Source: Streptomyces sp. CB02959 (lineage in GTDB: Bacteria > Actinomycetota > Actinomycetes > Streptomycetales > Streptomycetaceae). From it: DNA of 64,000 nt. A model generated the notes under the pieces. The model was given only the letters and a program-made list of their open reading frames with translations, was not told the origin of the DNA and searched no databases. The DNA is taken from positions 1-64,000 of the forward strand of contig NZ_NNBP01000001.1 of the NCBI RefSeq assembly GCF_002803155.1. The letters run 5' to 3'. Position 1 is the stretch's first letter. Every line of letters begins with the position of its first letter. A program made the translations under genes and the position numbers. Below, one piece after another: positions 42,983 to 53,034 of the stretch.

Positions 42983-45900
42983 TCAGCCGCGCGGCTTCTC
43001 CCGCATCTCGTACGTCGCGATGACGTCGTCGATCTTGATGTCGTTGAAGTTCCCGAGGTTGATACCACCCTCGAAGCCTTCGCGGATCTCGGTGACGTCG
43101 TCCTTGAAGCGACGCAGGCCCACGATGGTGAGGTCCTCCGCGATGACCTTGCCGTCGCGGATGACGCGCGCCTTCGTGTTGCGCTTGACCTCGCCGGAGC
43201 GGATGAGCACACCGGCGATGTTGCCGAGCTTGGACGAACGGAAGATCTCGCGGATCTCGGCCGTACCGAGCTCGACCTCCTCGTACTCCGGCTTGAGCAT
43301 GCCCTTGAGGGCCGCCTCGATCTCCTCGATCGCCTGGTAGATGACCGAGTAGTACCGGACGTCGACGCCCTCGCGCTCGGCGCGCTGGGTGGCACGGCCT
43401 TCGGCGCGGACGTTGAAGCCGATGACGATCGCGTCGGAACCGGTCGCCAGGTCGATGTCGGTCTCGGTGACCGCACCGACGCCGCGGTGCAGCACCCGGA
43501 TGTCGACCTCTTCGCCGACGTCCAGCTGCAGCAGCGAGGACTCCAGGGCCTCGACCGAACCGGACGCGTCGCCCTTGATGATGAGGTTGAGCTGCTGGAC
43601 CTCGCCCGCCTTGAGCACCTTGTCGAGGTCCTCGAGGGACACCCGGCGGGTGCGCTTGGCGAACGCGGCGTTGCGCTCGCGCGCCGCACGCTTCTCGGCG
43701 ATCTGACGCGCCGTGCGGTCCTCGTCGACGACCAGGAAGTTGTCGCCGGCGCCCGGGACGTTGGTGAGACCCAGGACCAGGACGGGGGTCGACGGACCCG
43801 CTTCCTCGACGTTGTTGCCCCTGTCGTCGAACATCGCACGGACACGGCCGTACGCGTCACCGGCGACCATCGTGTCGCCGACGCGGAGGGTACCGCGCTG
43901 GACGAGGACGGTGGCGACGGCGCCGCGACCGCGGTCGAGGTGGGCCTCGATCGCAATACCCTGCGCGTCCTGCTCGGCGTTGGCCCGCAGGTCCAGCGCG
44001 GCGTCCGCGGTGAGGACCACGGCCTCCAGCAGGGAGTCGATGTTCAGACCCTGCTTGGCGGAGATGTCGACGAACATGGTGTCGCCGCCGTACTCCTCGG
44101 CCACCAGGCCGTACTCGGTCAGCTGACCGCGCACCTTGGTCGGGTCGGCGCCCTCGACGTCGATCTTGTTGACCGCGACCACGATCGGCACGTCGGCCGC
44201 CTTGGCGTGGTTCAGGGCCTCGATCGTCTGCGGCATGACACCGTCGTTGGCCGCCACCACGAGGATCGCGATGTCGGTCGACTTGGCACCACGGGCACGC
44301 ATGGCGGTGAACGCCTCGTGACCCGGGGTGTCGATGAAGGTGATGCGGCGATCTTCCTCGTTGACCTGGGTCGCGACCTGGTAGGCACCGATGTGCTGGG
44401 TGATGCCACCGGCCTCGCCCGCGACCACGTTGGTCTTGCGGATCGCGTCCAGCAGGCGGGTCTTACCGTGGTCGACGTGACCCATGACGGTCACCACCGG
44501 CGGACGGGAGACCAGCAGCTCTTCGCCGCCCTCGTTCTCGCCGAACTCGATGTCGAAGGACTCGAGCAGCTCGCGGTCCTCCTCCTCCGGGCTGACGATC
44601 TCGACGACGTAGTTCATCTCGTCGGCGAGGAGCTGCAGCGTCTCGTCGGAGACGGACTGCGTCGCGGTGACCATCTCGCCCAGGTTCAGCATGACCTGGA
44701 CCAGCGACGCCGGGTTGGCGTTGATCTTCTCCGCGAAGTCCGTCAGCGAGGCACCGCGCGACAGGCGAACCGTCGCACCGTTGCCGCGCGGCAGCATGAT
44801 GCCGCCGACCGACGGGGCCTGCATGGCCTCGTACTCCTGACGGCGCTGCCGCTTCGACTTGCGACCGCGACGCGCCGGACCGCCGGGACGGCCGAACGCA
44901 CCCTGCGTGCCACCACGGCCACCGGGACCACCGGGACGACCGCCGAAGCCGGGACGACCGGCGAAGCCACCGCCACCGCCACCGGGACCGCCGCCACCGG
45001 GACGACCGGCGAAGCCACCGCCGCCGCCACCCGGACGACCGCCACCGCCGCCGCCACCGGGACGACCGGCGAAGCCGCCGCCGCCACCGGGACGACCGCC
45101 GCCGCCACCCGGGCGACCGGCGCCGCCCGGACGACCGCCGCCGCCGCCGGGGCCCGGACGCGGGCCGGCAGCCGGACGCTGCGGCATCATGCCCGGGTTC
45201 GGGCGGTTACCGCCGCCGGGACGCGGACCTGCGCCACCGGGCGCGGCACCCTGCGGACGGGGCATCGCACCGGGGGTCGGACGGGGACCGCCCTGGCCCT
45301 GCGGCCGGGGACCGCCCTGGCCGCCACCCTGCGGGCGCGGACCGGGCTGGCCGGGACGCGGGGCACCACCGGGACGCGGGGTCTGCGGACGGGCCATGCC
45401 CGTGGAGCCACCGGAGGTGAAGGGGTTGTTGCCCGGACGCGGACCGGCCGGACGGGCGCCGCCGGGACGCGGGGCCTGCCCACCGGGACGCGGAGCGTTC
45501 CCACGCTGCTGGCCCTGGCCGGACGACGGACGACCACCGGGACGCGGGCCCGGGGCTGCACCCGGGCGGGGGCCCTGCGGTGCGGCGGCGGCCGGCGACG
45601 GCGGGGCCTGGAACTCCGGCTGCGCGGGCGCGGCCGGAGCGGGCTTGGGCGCCGCGGGGCGCGCCGGGGCCGGACGCGGACCCGGGGTGGGGCCTGCGGC
45701 GGGCTTGGAGGCGGCCGGAGCCGCGGGGGTCACCGGAGCCGCGGGGGCCGCCGGGGCAACGGGTGCCTCCGGGGCGGCCGGGGCCGCGGGGCCCGGCTTG
45801 GGGGCGCCCGGCTTCGGGGCAGCCGGACGCGCCGCCTGCGCCGGAGTGGGCGCGGACGGCTTCGCGGGGGCCGACTTGCGCGGCGCCGCGGGCTTGCCGG

Positions 45901-46078
45901 CGGCACGGCCACCGCCGCTGCCCGCCTGGAAAGCGTCGGTCAGCTTGCGAACAACCGGCGCCTCGATCGTCGAGGACGCCGAACGGACGAATTCACCAAG
46001 TTCTTGGAGCTTGGCCATGACGACCTTGCTCTCAACACCGAACTCCTTGGCGAGTTCGTAAACCCGGACCTTAGCCAC
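42983..46078 (-). CDS. infB: Translation initiation factor IF-2
   Basis: 1031-aa IF-2 GTPase that places fMet-tRNA on the 30S subunit. The IF2_N domain (1-52, [18 protein letters not shown]) is followed by a very long Pro/Ala then Gly/Arg/Pro region (about 55-400, with repeated GFAGRPGG units). The second IF2_N follows, then the G domain: G1 GHVDHGKT (533-540), [26 protein letters not shown]. Domains II-IV complete it (C1/C2 with [11 protein letters not shown]). The linker is unusually long even for actinobacteria. ylxR lies upstream and DUF503 downstream. Confidence 0.97.
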   Translation of the reverse strand: MAKVRVYELAKEFGVESKVVMAKLQELGEFVRSASSTIEAPVVRKLTDAFQAGSGGGRAAGKPAAPRKSAPAKPSAPTPAQAARPAAPKPGAPKPGPAAPAAPEAPVAPAAPAAPVTPAAPAASKPAAGPTPGPRPAPARPAAPKPAPAAPAQPEFQAPPSPAAAAPQGPRPGAAPGPRPGGRPSSGQGQQRGNAPRPGGQAPRPGGARPAGPRPGNNPFTSGGSTGMARPQTPRPGGAPRPGQPGPRPQGGGQGGPRPQGQGGPRPTPGAMPRPQGAAPGGAGPRPGGGNRPNPGMMPQRPAAGPRPGPGGGGGRPGGAGRPGGGGGRPGGGGGFAGRPGGGGGGGRPGGGGGGFAGRPGGGGPGGGGGGFAGRPGFGGRPGGPGGRGGTQGAFGRPGGPARRGRKSKRQRRQEYEAMQAPSVGGIMLPRGNGATVRLSRGASLTDFAEKINANPASLVQVMLNLGEMVTATQSVSDETLQLLADEMNYVVEIVSPEEEDRELLESFDIEFGENEGGEELLVSRPPVVTVMGHVDHGKTRLLDAIRKTNVVAGEAGGITQHIGAYQVATQVNEEDRRITFIDTPGHEAFTAMRARGAKSTDIAILVVAANDGVMPQTIEALNHAKAADVPIVVAVNKIDVEGADPTKVRGQLTEYGLVAEEYGGDTMFVDISAKQGLNIDSLLEAVVLTADAALDLRANAEQDAQGIAIEAHLDRGRGAVATVLVQRGTLRVGDTMVAGDAYGRVRAMFDDRGNNVEEAGPSTPVLVLGLTNVPGAGDNFLVVDEDRTARQIAEKRAARERNAAFAKRTRRVSLEDLDKVLKAGEVQQLNLIIKGDASGSVEALESSLLQLDVGEEVDIRVLHRGVGAVTETDIDLATGSDAIVIGFNVRAEGRATQRAEREGVDVRYYSVIYQAIEEIEAALKGMLKPEYEEVELGTAEIREIFRSSKLGNIAGVLIRSGEVKRNTKARVIRDGKVIAEDLTIVGLRRFKDDVTEIREGFEGGINLGNFNDIKIDDVIATYEMREKPRG

Positions 46079-46128
46079 TTCGCTCCTTCTAGGTCCGGGT
46101 GTCCACCGGACCGTCGCTACTTCATGGG

Positions 46129-46161
46129 CGTACTCATCGCGTACTCATCGAGTGCTCATCG
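46129..46161. repeat. Three tandem 11-bp repeats upstream of infB
   Basis: CGTACTCATCG occurs twice in direct succession, followed by AGTGCTCATCG, ending 50-80 bp upstream of the infB start. A small hairpin GCACGG-TTTT-CCGTGC is at 46200-46215. Both lie in the ylxR-infB gap (46079-46256). Confidence 0.6.
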
Positions 46162-46256
46162 CAATCTCGACCTACTTCCGACTCGCGAGGTACCTGACCG
46201 CACGGTTTTCCGTGCGCTGTGCGTTTCTTGCTGTGCGTTATCGCCATGGCTGCCGC

Positions 46257-46535
46257 TCAACGCGCGCCCCCTTCGATGAACCGGCGCAACTCCGCCGTCT
46301 CGAACGGGCCGCGGCCCCGGTAGGCCCGGGGGAACGCCCGGCGGCGAACCGCCAGGTCGAGGCAGACCAGTGTCCGGTGCACGTAAGCACCCCGGCCGGG
46401 CAGCGTACCGCGAGGATCGGGGACGCACTCGCCCTCGATCGCCACGATGCGCAGCAAATCGCCCTTGGCCGCTCGCTCCCGGCAACCCAGACAAGTGCGC
46501 TCAGGGCATGCGCGGGCATGCGTCCGGCCAGACAC
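46257..46535 (-). CDS. ylxR: YlxR-family RNA-binding protein (DUF448)
   Basis: 92 aa with the YlxR signature RTCLGCRERAAKGDLLRIV and PDPRGTLPGRGAYVH, a small basic protein between nusA and infB in most Gram-positive bacteria. It probably binds RNA, and a nucleoid-associated regulatory role has been proposed in some species. GTG start at 46535; GGGGAGG is about 12 nt upstream, a long spacing. Confidence 0.92.
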   Translation of the reverse strand: MSGRTHARACPERTCLGCRERAAKGDLLRIVAIEGECVPDPRGTLPGRGAYVHRTLVCLDLAVRRRAFPRAYRGRGPFETAELRRFIEGGAR

Positions 46536-46663
46536 TGCTTAAGTCTACCTCCCCACAGCTGCTCCACCCCGATGGGGTAAAGCCCGATCCGTTGCTCAGA
46601 ATTCCCTGCGGGGCGCCGCGGCACCACTCTTTTTCGTCCGCCGCGGCCCCGCGTCCCGGTGGC

Positions 46664-47656
46664 TCAGCCCTGCGCCGGCGCGTGCTCGGTGTCCGGGCGG
46701 ATGTCGATCCGCCAGCCGGTGAGCCGCGCCGCGAGCCGGGCGTTCTGCCCTTCCTTGCCGATGGCCAGGGACAGCTGGTAGTCGGGCACGGTCACCCGGG
46801 CCGAGCGCGCCGACAGGTCCACGACCTCGACCTTGCTGACCCGGGCCGGGGACAGCGCGTTCGCCACCAGCTCGGCCGGGTCGTCCGACCAGTCCACGAT
46901 GTCGATCTTCTCGCCGTTGAGCTCGGCCATCACGGCCCGCACCCGGCCGCCCATCGGGCCGATGCACGCGCCCTTGGCGTTCAGTCCCGACCGCGTCGAC
47001 CGCACCGCGATCTTCGTCCGGTGGCCGGCCTCGCGGGCGATGGCGGCGATCTCCACCGACCCGTCGGCGATCTCCGGCACCTCCATGGCGAACAGCTTCT
47101 TCACCAGATTGGGGTGGGTGCGCGAGAGGGTGACCGAGGGACCGCGGACGCCCTTGACGACACGGACGACGTACGACCGCAGGCGGGTGCCGTGCGTGTA
47201 CTCCTCGCCCGGGACCTGCTCCTGCACCGGCAGGATGGCCTCCAGCTTGCCGATGTCGACCAGGACGTTCTTGGGGTCCTTGCCCTGCTGGACGACGCCG
47301 GTGACGACATCGCCCTCCCGCCCGGCGTACTCGCCGAACGTGATCTCCTCCTCGGCGTCCCGCAGCCGCTGCAGGATGACCTGCTTGGCGGTGGTCGCCG
47401 CGATCCGCCCGAACCCGGACGGGGTGTCGTCGAACTCGCGCGGCTCGGCACCCTCCTCCAGGTCCTCCGGGTCCTCCTTCGCCCACACCGTCACGTGCCC
47501 GGTGCTGCGGTCCAGCTCCACCCGCGCCCGGCGGCGGCTGCCCTCGGTGCGGTGGTACGCGATGAGGAGGGCCGACTCGATCGCCTCGACCAGCAGGTCG
47601 AACGAGATCTCCTTCTCCCGCACCAGACCCCGCAGGGCACTCATGTCGATGTCCAC
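46664..47656 (-). CDS. nusA: Transcription elongation/termination factor NusA
   Basis: 330 aa. The N-terminal RNA-polymerase-binding domain ([30 protein letters not shown]) is followed by S1 ([22 protein letters not shown]) and the KH1 and KH2 domains ([39 protein letters not shown]). It lacks the acidic repeats of enterobacterial NusA, as usual in actinobacteria. GTG start at 47656 with GAGGAGG upstream, only 2 bp after the rimP stop, so the two are coupled. Confidence 0.96.
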   Translation of the reverse strand: MDIDMSALRGLVREKEISFDLLVEAIESALLIAYHRTEGSRRRARVELDRSTGHVTVWAKEDPEDLEEGAEPREFDDTPSGFGRIAATTAKQVILQRLRDAEEEITFGEYAGREGDVVTGVVQQGKDPKNVLVDIGKLEAILPVQEQVPGEEYTHGTRLRSYVVRVVKGVRGPSVTLSRTHPNLVKKLFAMEVPEIADGSVEIAAIAREAGHRTKIAVRSTRSGLNAKGACIGPMGGRVRAVMAELNGEKIDIVDWSDDPAELVANALSPARVSKVEVVDLSARSARVTVPDYQLSLAIGKEGQNARLAARLTGWRIDIRPDTEHAPAQG

Positions 47657-47658
47657 GG

Positions 47659-48219
47659 CTACGCCTCCTCCTTGTTCTCGTCGTGCTCGTCGAGCTCGTC
47701 TGTGGTTACGTCCTGCGACGCTTCGCCCTTGGCGGCCTGGGCCGGCTTGGGGTTGAACTCCAGCTCGACCCGCGCCTTCGCGATCTCCTCGAACGCGACC
47801 CGGCGGGCCGTCGGCTTGCGCCCCTTGACCCCCGGAACCTCCAGGTCCAGGCCGGTGTCGTCGATGGCGATGATCCGTGCCACCAGGTCGCCGCCCTCGT
47901 GGAGGCGGGCCTTGATCAGGCGGCCGACGGCGCGGCGGTAGTGCCGCGGCTCGGTCAGCGGCCGGTCGGCGCCGGGCGAGGTCACCTCAAGCGTGTACGG
48001 GGCGCCGCCCATCGCGTCGGTGTCGTCCAGGATCTTGGACGCCTCGCGGCTCAGCTCGGCGCATTCGTCCAATTGGACGCCCGCGTCGGAATCGACCACG
48101 ATCCTCAGCACCCGACTCTTGCCGGCCGGGGTCACCTCGATCTCTTCCAGATCCAGGTCTCGCGCGGCGACGAGCGGTTCAAGCAGTCCGCGCAGCCTCT
48201 CGCTCTGGGTGGTGCTCAT
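47659..48219 (-). CDS. rimP: Ribosome maturation factor RimP
   Basis: 186 aa. The RimP fold has the segments [28 protein letters not shown] and [28 protein letters not shown], with an extended acidic C-terminus ([13 protein letters not shown]). It takes part in 30S assembly. It is the first gene of the nusA-infB unit. A TTTGACC element lies about 55 bp upstream on the minus strand, but no clear -10 is seen. Confidence 0.95.
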   Translation of the reverse strand: MSTTQSERLRGLLEPLVAARDLDLEEIEVTPAGKSRVLRIVVDSDAGVQLDECAELSREASKILDDTDAMGGAPYTLEVTSPGADRPLTEPRHYRRAVGRLIKARLHEGGDLVARIIAIDDTGLDLEVPGVKGRKPTARRVAFEEIAKARVELEFNPKPAQAAKGEASQDVTTDELDEHDENKEEA

Positions 48220-48370
48220 CCGGGTGACTCCTCGGCCGCGTGTGCTGTTGTGGGTAGGTCGCGTGTCGGGTCAAAGCCTATCGGTTCCGGCGGGGTACTG
48301 ACGATTCGGTGGGTCGTCACGGATACGCTCGCCTGCGGTGATCACGACGGAAGACCCCGGGAAGTGCAAC

Positions 48371-48907
48371 GTGCCGAAAGTGGCGCTCACACGCAGAACG
48401 ACCCTGCTGGCAGGCGCCGCCCTGGGGGGTGCGGCGCTGCTCGCCGGGTGCGCCGACCACGCCCGGCCCGCCGCGGAGGCGCCCGAGCAATCGGCGGCCG
48501 CGGAACGGCTGCGGGCACGGGCGGCCCGGGACAGCACGGCGTTGCTCGCGCGGTACGACGCGACGCTCGCGGCGCATCCGGCACTGGGGACGCCGCTGCG
48601 GCCGCTCCGGGCCGAAGTCGCCCGCCACGCCGAGGCGTTCGCCTCCGACCGGCCGTCCGCCGGCGCCTCCGCTTCCGCTTCCACTTCCGCCTCCGCGCCG
48701 CCGGCCGGCGCGGCACGGGGGGCCGGTGCGCCCCGCGTACCGGCCGACGAACGGGGCGCCCGTACGGCGCTCGCCGACGCGGAACGCACGCTCGCGGACG
48801 CCCGTACGGCGGCCCTGGTGTCCGCACCGCCCGAACTGGCGCGGCTGCTCGCCTCGGTCGCGGCGGCGGGAGCGGCCCATGCGTACCTCCTGACGGAGAC
48901 CGGGTGA
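48371..48907 (+). CDS. Lipoprotein, unknown function
   Basis: 178 aa. Signal sequence LTRRTTLLAGAALGGAALLAGC: twin Arg followed by a hydrophobic run and a lipobox LLAG-C (Cys about residue 27), so likely a Tat- or Sec-exported lipoprotein. The mature part is Ala-rich and helical with a Ser-rich linker (SAGASASASTSAS). GTG at 48371 with GGGAAG upstream is preferred to GTG at 48338. Next to it is a ferritin-like gene, and the two may work together; function unknown. Confidence 0.78.
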   Translation: MPKVALTRRTTLLAGAALGGAALLAGCADHARPAAEAPEQSAAAERLRARAARDSTALLARYDATLAAHPALGTPLRPLRAEVARHAEAFASDRPSAGASASASTSASAPPAGAARGAGAPRVPADERGARTALADAERTLADARTAALVSAPPELARLLASVAAAGAAHAYLLTETG

Positions 48908-49007
48908 GGCGGACGCCGCCGAGCCCGTGCTCCGTGGCGCGCAGGGTGATGACGTACGGCGCGGAGCCAACGGCGAGGCGCCTCAGTAGAAGGAGAAGGA
49001 ACGGGGT

Positions 49008-49511
49008 ATGACGACGACGGGCGCACCGCGTGACGGGGGCCGGGACCGCGACGAGTTGACGGCGACTCAGGCCGCGCTGGCGGCGGAGCACGCCGCGGTG
49101 TACGGGTACGGCGTGGTCGGCGGGCGGATCGGGGCCGGTCGGCGCACCGAGGCTCGGGCCGCGTACGACGCGCATCGGTCCCGGCGGGACGCACTGAGCC
49201 GCGCCGTGCGGGACCTCGGCGGCACTCCGCAGGCCGCGGCCGCCGGCTACGCGCTGCCGTTCCCGGTGCCGGACGCGGGCGCCGCGGTGCGGCTGGCCGC
49301 GGAGTTGGAGGATCGGGTTTCGGCCGTCTACGCGGACCTCGTCCGGGCCGCCGGCGGCGCGCACCGCAAGGAGGCGGCGGCGGCGCTGCGCGAGGCGGCA
49401 GTGCGGGCGGTCCGCTGGCGGGGCAGCGGCGTAGCCTTCCCTGGGCTCGTGGAGCGGGCCGCGGCGCCCGCCCCTTCGGGTACCCCGGGCGCCGACTCCG
49501 ACGCGCTGTGA
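49008..49511 (+). CDS. Ferritin-like domain protein (DUF4439)
   Basis: 167 aa. A four-helix pattern with LTATQAALAAEHAAVYGYGVVGGRIG and RRTEARAAYDAHRSRRDALSRAV matches the DUF4439 ferritin-like family found beside nusA/rimP in Streptomyces. Possible metal ligands are E and H in AAEHAAVYGYG and AHRSRRD, but metal binding is not proven. ATG with AGAAGGAGAAGGAACGG upstream. Follows the lipoprotein gene by 100 bp. Confidence 0.82.
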   Translation: MTTTGAPRDGGRDRDELTATQAALAAEHAAVYGYGVVGGRIGAGRRTEARAAYDAHRSRRDALSRAVRDLGGTPQAAAAGYALPFPVPDAGAAVRLAAELEDRVSAVYADLVRAAGGAHRKEAAAALREAAVRAVRWRGSGVAFPGLVERAAAPAPSGTPGADSDAL

Positions 49512-49561
49512 TCGACCGGCCGCCGCGGCGGCCACTCCCCCACGAAAAGGACAGCTCAGGC

Positions 49562-50470
49562 ATGGCAACGGCACCCATCGAACCGCCGCAACGATTGCTG
49601 AGCGCGCTCGGCGGCGATCAGGAGGGTCCCGTACGGGCCTGGCTGGCGGAGCTGCCGGCGCTGGTCCAACAGCAGCTGGAAGCCTGGGAGTTGATGCTGG
49701 ATCGGGTGCACGCACCGGGTGGCCGCAGCAGTCTCGTGGCGTTCGTGCGGCAGCAGGACGGGACGCCGGCGGCGCTGAAGTTCCCGGTGCCGGGTCGGGC
49801 CGCCGCGCAGGAGGCCGCGGCGCTGCGGGTGTGGGACGGCTGGGGTGCGGTGCGGCTGCTGCGGGCCGACGAGGCGAGCGGCGCGCTGCTGCTGGAGCGG
49901 TTGCAGGGATCCGTGTCGCTGCGCTCGCTGCCGGAGGCCAAGGCGCTGCTGGAGGCGGCCGGCACGGTGCGCCGGCTGTGGGTGGCGCCGCCGGCGGGGC
50001 ATCCGTTCGCGACGGTGGCGGAGCGGACCGCGGCGGACGCGGAGCGGCTCCGGGCGGCCGGGGAGCCGGCGGGTGCCGGGCCGCTGCTGGACGAGGTGCT
50101 GGAGCTGGGGCGGTCGCTGCCGGCCGGGGCGGCGGAGGAGTTCGTGCTGCACGGGGCGTTCCGGCAGGGCAAGGTGCTGGCCGGGGAGCGCGCGCCGTGG
50201 CTGGCGGTGGGGCCGTCGCCGCTGGTCGGCGAGCGGGCGTACGACCTGGCGCGGCTGGTGCTGGACCGGTTCGAGGATCTGCTGGCCGGGTCGGGTGCGG
50301 CCGCGGCGGCCCGGCGGCGGGTGGCGAAGCTGGCCGACTCGCTGGACGTGGACCGGGAGCGGCTGCGCGGCTGGACGCTGTACCGGGCGGTGCGCGCAGG
50401 GGTGCGGGAGTCGGTGTCGGGTGACCGGCGGCGGGGCGAGTCGCTGCTGGAGTTCGCGGCGTACGTGTAG
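49562..50470 (+). CDS. APH-fold protein (aminoglycoside/hydroxyurea phosphotransferase-like), probable pseudokinase
   Basis: 302 aa with the layout of the APH(6)/hydroxyurea kinase family: ALKFPVPGRAAAQEAAALRVW (nucleotide-binding Lys and Glu kept), LLLERLQG hinge, then the catalytic loop. That loop reads VLHGAFRQGKVL (195-206), where HGDxxxxNVL is expected, so the catalytic Asp is Ala199 and the Asn is Lys204. The metal-binding D-P-x-P is AVGPSP, with Gly217 in the Asp position. It is therefore probably not an active kinase. ATG at 49562. It is convergent with proS and shares a terminator. Confidence 0.8.
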   Translation: MATAPIEPPQRLLSALGGDQEGPVRAWLAELPALVQQQLEAWELMLDRVHAPGGRSSLVAFVRQQDGTPAALKFPVPGRAAAQEAAALRVWDGWGAVRLLRADEASGALLLERLQGSVSLRSLPEAKALLEAAGTVRRLWVAPPAGHPFATVAERTAADAERLRAAGEPAGAGPLLDEVLELGRSLPAGAAEEFVLHGAFRQGKVLAGERAPWLAVGPSPLVGERAYDLARLVLDRFEDLLAGSGAAAAARRRVAKLADSLDVDRERLRGWTLYRAVRAGVRESVSGDRRRGESLLEFAAYV

Positions 50471-50479
50471 CGGGCGGGT

Positions 50480-50526
50480 ACGGCAACGGGCCGGCGGGGC
50501 GGGTGCCCCGGCCGGCCCGTTGCCGT
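50480..50526. terminator. Bidirectional terminator between the APH-fold gene and proS
   Basis: 16-bp perfect outer arms (50480-50495, 50511-50526) continuing through one bulge into GGGGC/GCCCC with a GGGT loop. Confidence 0.9.
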
Positions 50527-50532
50527 GTGCGG

Positions 50533-52236
50533 TCAGGCGCTGAGGCGGGCGACGGCCTCCTCGACCGTCAGCTCCTCGCGCTCGCCGGTGCGGCGGTCCT
50601 TGACCTCGACGACGCCCTCGGCGGCGCGGCGGCCGGCGACGACGATGGTCGGCACGCCGATCAGCTCCGCGTCGGTGAACTTCACGCCGGGCGAGACGCC
50701 GGGCCGGTCGTCGACCAGGACCCGCAGGCCGGCGGCGGCGAGCTGGTCGCCGACCTCCAGGGCGAGTTCGGTCTGCTTGGCCTTGCCGGCCGCGACGACG
50801 TGGATGTCGGCGGGGGCCACCTCGCGGGGCCAGCACAGGCCCTTGTCGTCGGCGTGCTGCTCGGCCAGCGCGGCGACGGCCCGCGAGACGCCGATGCCGT
50901 ACGAGCCCATGGTCACGCGGACCGGCTTGCCGTTCTGGCCCAGCACGTCGAGCTGGAAGGCGTCGGCGTACTTGCGGCCCAGCTGGAAGATGTGGCCGAT
51001 CTCGATGGCGCGGTCCAGCTTCAGGCCGGTGCCGCAGTTCGGGCAGGGGTCGCCCTCCTGCACCACGACCGCGTCGACGTACTCGTCGACCTCGAAGTCA
51101 CGGCCGGCGACGACGTTCCTGGCGTGCACGCCTTCCTTGTTGGCGCCGGTGATCCAGGCGGTGCCGGGGGCGATGCGGGGGTCGGCGAGGTACTTCACCT
51201 TCTCCAGGCCCTGCGGGCCGACGTAGCCGCGGACGAGGTCGTCGCGGCCCACGAAGTCCTCGGCGGTCACCAGCTCGACGGCGGCCGGGGCGAAGTGCGC
51301 CTCGACCTTGTCCATGTCGACCTCGCGGTCGCCGGGCACGCCCACGGCCACGATCTCGCCGCCCACCTTCACCAGGAGGTTCTTGAGGGTGGCGGAGGCC
51401 GGCACGTCCAGGTGCGCGGCGAGCGTCTCGATGGTCGGGGTGTCCGGCGTCGGGACCTCTTCCAGCGCGGGCACGCCGGCGCCGTCCACCGGCTTCAGGG
51501 CGTAGGTGATCGCCTCGGTGTTGGCCGCGTACTCGCAGTTCGGGCAGTCGGCGAAGGTGTCCTCGCCGGCCGCGGCCGGGGCCAGGAACTCCTCGGACTT
51601 CGAGCCGCCCATGGCGCCGGCGGTGGCGGCGCAGATGCGGTAGTCGAGGCCCAGGCGCTCGAAGATCCGCTGGTACGCGGCGCGGTGCAGCGCGTAGGAC
51701 TCGGCGAGGCCCTCGTCGGCGGTGTCGAAGGAGTACGAGTCCTTCATCTGGAACTCGCGGCCGCGCAGGATGCCGGCGCGCGGGCGGGCCTCGTCGCGGT
51801 ACTTGGTCTGGATCTGGTAGAGGATCACCGGCAGGTCCTTGTAGGACGTGCACTGGTCCTTCACCAGCTGGGTGAAGATCTCCTCGTGGGTGGGGCCGAG
51901 GAGGTAGTCGCCGCCCCTGCGGTCCTTCAGGCGGAACAGCTCGGCGCCGTACTCCTCCCAGCGGCCGGTCGCCTCGTAGGGCTCCCGCGGCAGAAGGGCG
52001 GGCAGCAGGACCTCCTGGCCGCCGATGGCGTCCATCTCCTCGCGCACGATCCGCTCGATGTTGGCGAGGACCTTCTTGCCGAGCGGCAGCCAGGACCAGA
52101 CACCGGCGGCGGTGCGGCGCACGAACCCGGCGCGCACCAGGAGCTTGTGGCTGAGCACCTCGGCGTCGGCCGGGTCGTCGCGCAGTGTCTTGAACATCAA
52201 CCGGGACATGCGCTGGACCTGTGCGGCGTTGGCCAT
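50533..52236 (-). CDS. proS: Prolyl-tRNA synthetase (bacterial type)
   Basis: 567-aa class II synthetase. Motif 1 region [19 protein letters not shown], motif 2 [25 protein letters not shown], the YbaK-like editing insertion (about 225-390, [19 protein letters not shown]...[13 protein letters not shown]) and motif 3 [18 protein letters not shown], then the anticodon domain. Two CPNC pairs ([10 protein letters not shown] and [10 protein letters not shown]) flank the insertion and could bind zinc. ATG 52236 with AGGAGAAAC upstream. No T-box is seen upstream. Confidence 0.97.
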   Translation of the reverse strand: MANAAQVQRMSRLMFKTLRDDPADAEVLSHKLLVRAGFVRRTAAGVWSWLPLGKKVLANIERIVREEMDAIGGQEVLLPALLPREPYEATGRWEEYGAELFRLKDRRGGDYLLGPTHEEIFTQLVKDQCTSYKDLPVILYQIQTKYRDEARPRAGILRGREFQMKDSYSFDTADEGLAESYALHRAAYQRIFERLGLDYRICAATAGAMGGSKSEEFLAPAAAGEDTFADCPNCEYAANTEAITYALKPVDGAGVPALEEVPTPDTPTIETLAAHLDVPASATLKNLLVKVGGEIVAVGVPGDREVDMDKVEAHFAPAAVELVTAEDFVGRDDLVRGYVGPQGLEKVKYLADPRIAPGTAWITGANKEGVHARNVVAGRDFEVDEYVDAVVVQEGDPCPNCGTGLKLDRAIEIGHIFQLGRKYADAFQLDVLGQNGKPVRVTMGSYGIGVSRAVAALAEQHADDKGLCWPREVAPADIHVVAAGKAKQTELALEVGDQLAAAGLRVLVDDRPGVSPGVKFTDAELIGVPTIVVAGRRAAEGVVEVKDRRTGEREELTVEEAVARLSA

Positions 52237-52355
52237 GGGAGTTTCTCCTGCGTAAGAAAGGTGACTCCCTGGAGGTTAGCCGCAGGGGTGTGGCGCACGG
52301 AAATGCGTATCCGCTGCGCGGGGCTGGTCGGCAGCGGGGCCGGGCTCTGGGGCAG

Positions 52356-52394
52356 GGGGTGCCCGGACTGCTGCGCTTTACGTCCGGGCACCCC
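52356..52394 (-). terminator. Terminator upstream of proS
   Basis: 13-bp arms GGGGTGCCCGGAC/GTCCGGGCACCCC with a 13-nt loop, about 80 bp past the stop of the GNAT gene at 52474. Confidence 0.75.
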
Positions 52395-52473
52395 GCCCCG
52401 CAGGCTCCCCACCTCCCGTGGGTGGGTGGAAGACGTTCGTGGGGGTGCGCGTCGGTGGTCCGAGGGAGGCTGG

Positions 52474-53010
52474 TCAGGGGCGCTTCAGCGGCAGCGGTGC
52501 GCCCATCACCGCGTAGGGCGTGGGTGCGCTCGGGAAGAGCACGCGGCGGGCGATGTCCTGGTAGCCGAGGGAGCGGTACAGGCCGCGGGCCGGGCTTTCG
52601 GTGTCGATGGCGGAGAGGATGCTGCGGGGTTCCGCGGCGCCGTCGGTGATGCGGGTGATCAGGGCGCGGCCGATGCCGCGGTTCTGATAGGCGGGGTGGA
52701 CGTGCAGTTCGGTGATGACGAAGGAGTCGTCGAGCCAGTGGTCCAAGCCCTGGCTGCGCAGGTAGGGCTCCACGACGGTGGACCACCAGTGGGCGCGGTC
52801 GTTGGGCATGCCGTAGACGAAGCCGACGAGCCGGCCGGCGGGGGTGGTGGCGCCGAGGGCGCGGGCGCCGGGGCAGCCGAGGTGGCGCAGCACGATGTGG
52901 CGGCGGACGGCGATCTCGTCGTCGCCGAGTCCGAAGGCGAGGGCTTGTACGGCGAGCGCGTCGTCCACGCGGGCAGCGAGATCGAGGGGGCCGACCGCGA
53001 CGTCATCCAT
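52474..53010 (-). CDS. GNAT-family N-acetyltransferase
   Basis: 178 aa, GNAT fold. The acetyl-CoA-binding motif A reads FVITELHVHPAYQNRGIGRALITRI (Q/R-x-x-G-x-G/A as QNRGIGRA), followed by SARGLYRSLGYQ typical of motif B. The substrate is unknown. ATG at 53010 is used; a TTG at 53025 is possible, and neither has a good ribosome site. It is 24 bp downstream of another GNAT gene on the same strand. Confidence 0.85.
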   Translation of the reverse strand: MDDVAVGPLDLAARVDDALAVQALAFGLGDDEIAVRRHIVLRHLGCPGARALGATTPAGRLVGFVYGMPNDRAHWWSTVVEPYLRSQGLDHWLDDSFVITELHVHPAYQNRGIGRALITRITDGAAEPRSILSAIDTESPARGLYRSLGYQDIARRVLFPSAPTPYAVMGAPLPLKRP

Positions 53011-53034
53011 GGTCGGAGCGTACAAGGCGGCGGC

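Noticed and set aside
43487..46279. Plus-strand open frame opposite infB
   Set aside because: Shadow of IF-2; Thr/Gly/Arg repeats reflect the Gly/Arg/Pro codons of the other strand.
52237..52473. T-box upstream of proS
   Set aside because: No T-box consensus or antiterminator is seen; the only hairpin fits a terminator of the upstream GNAT gene.
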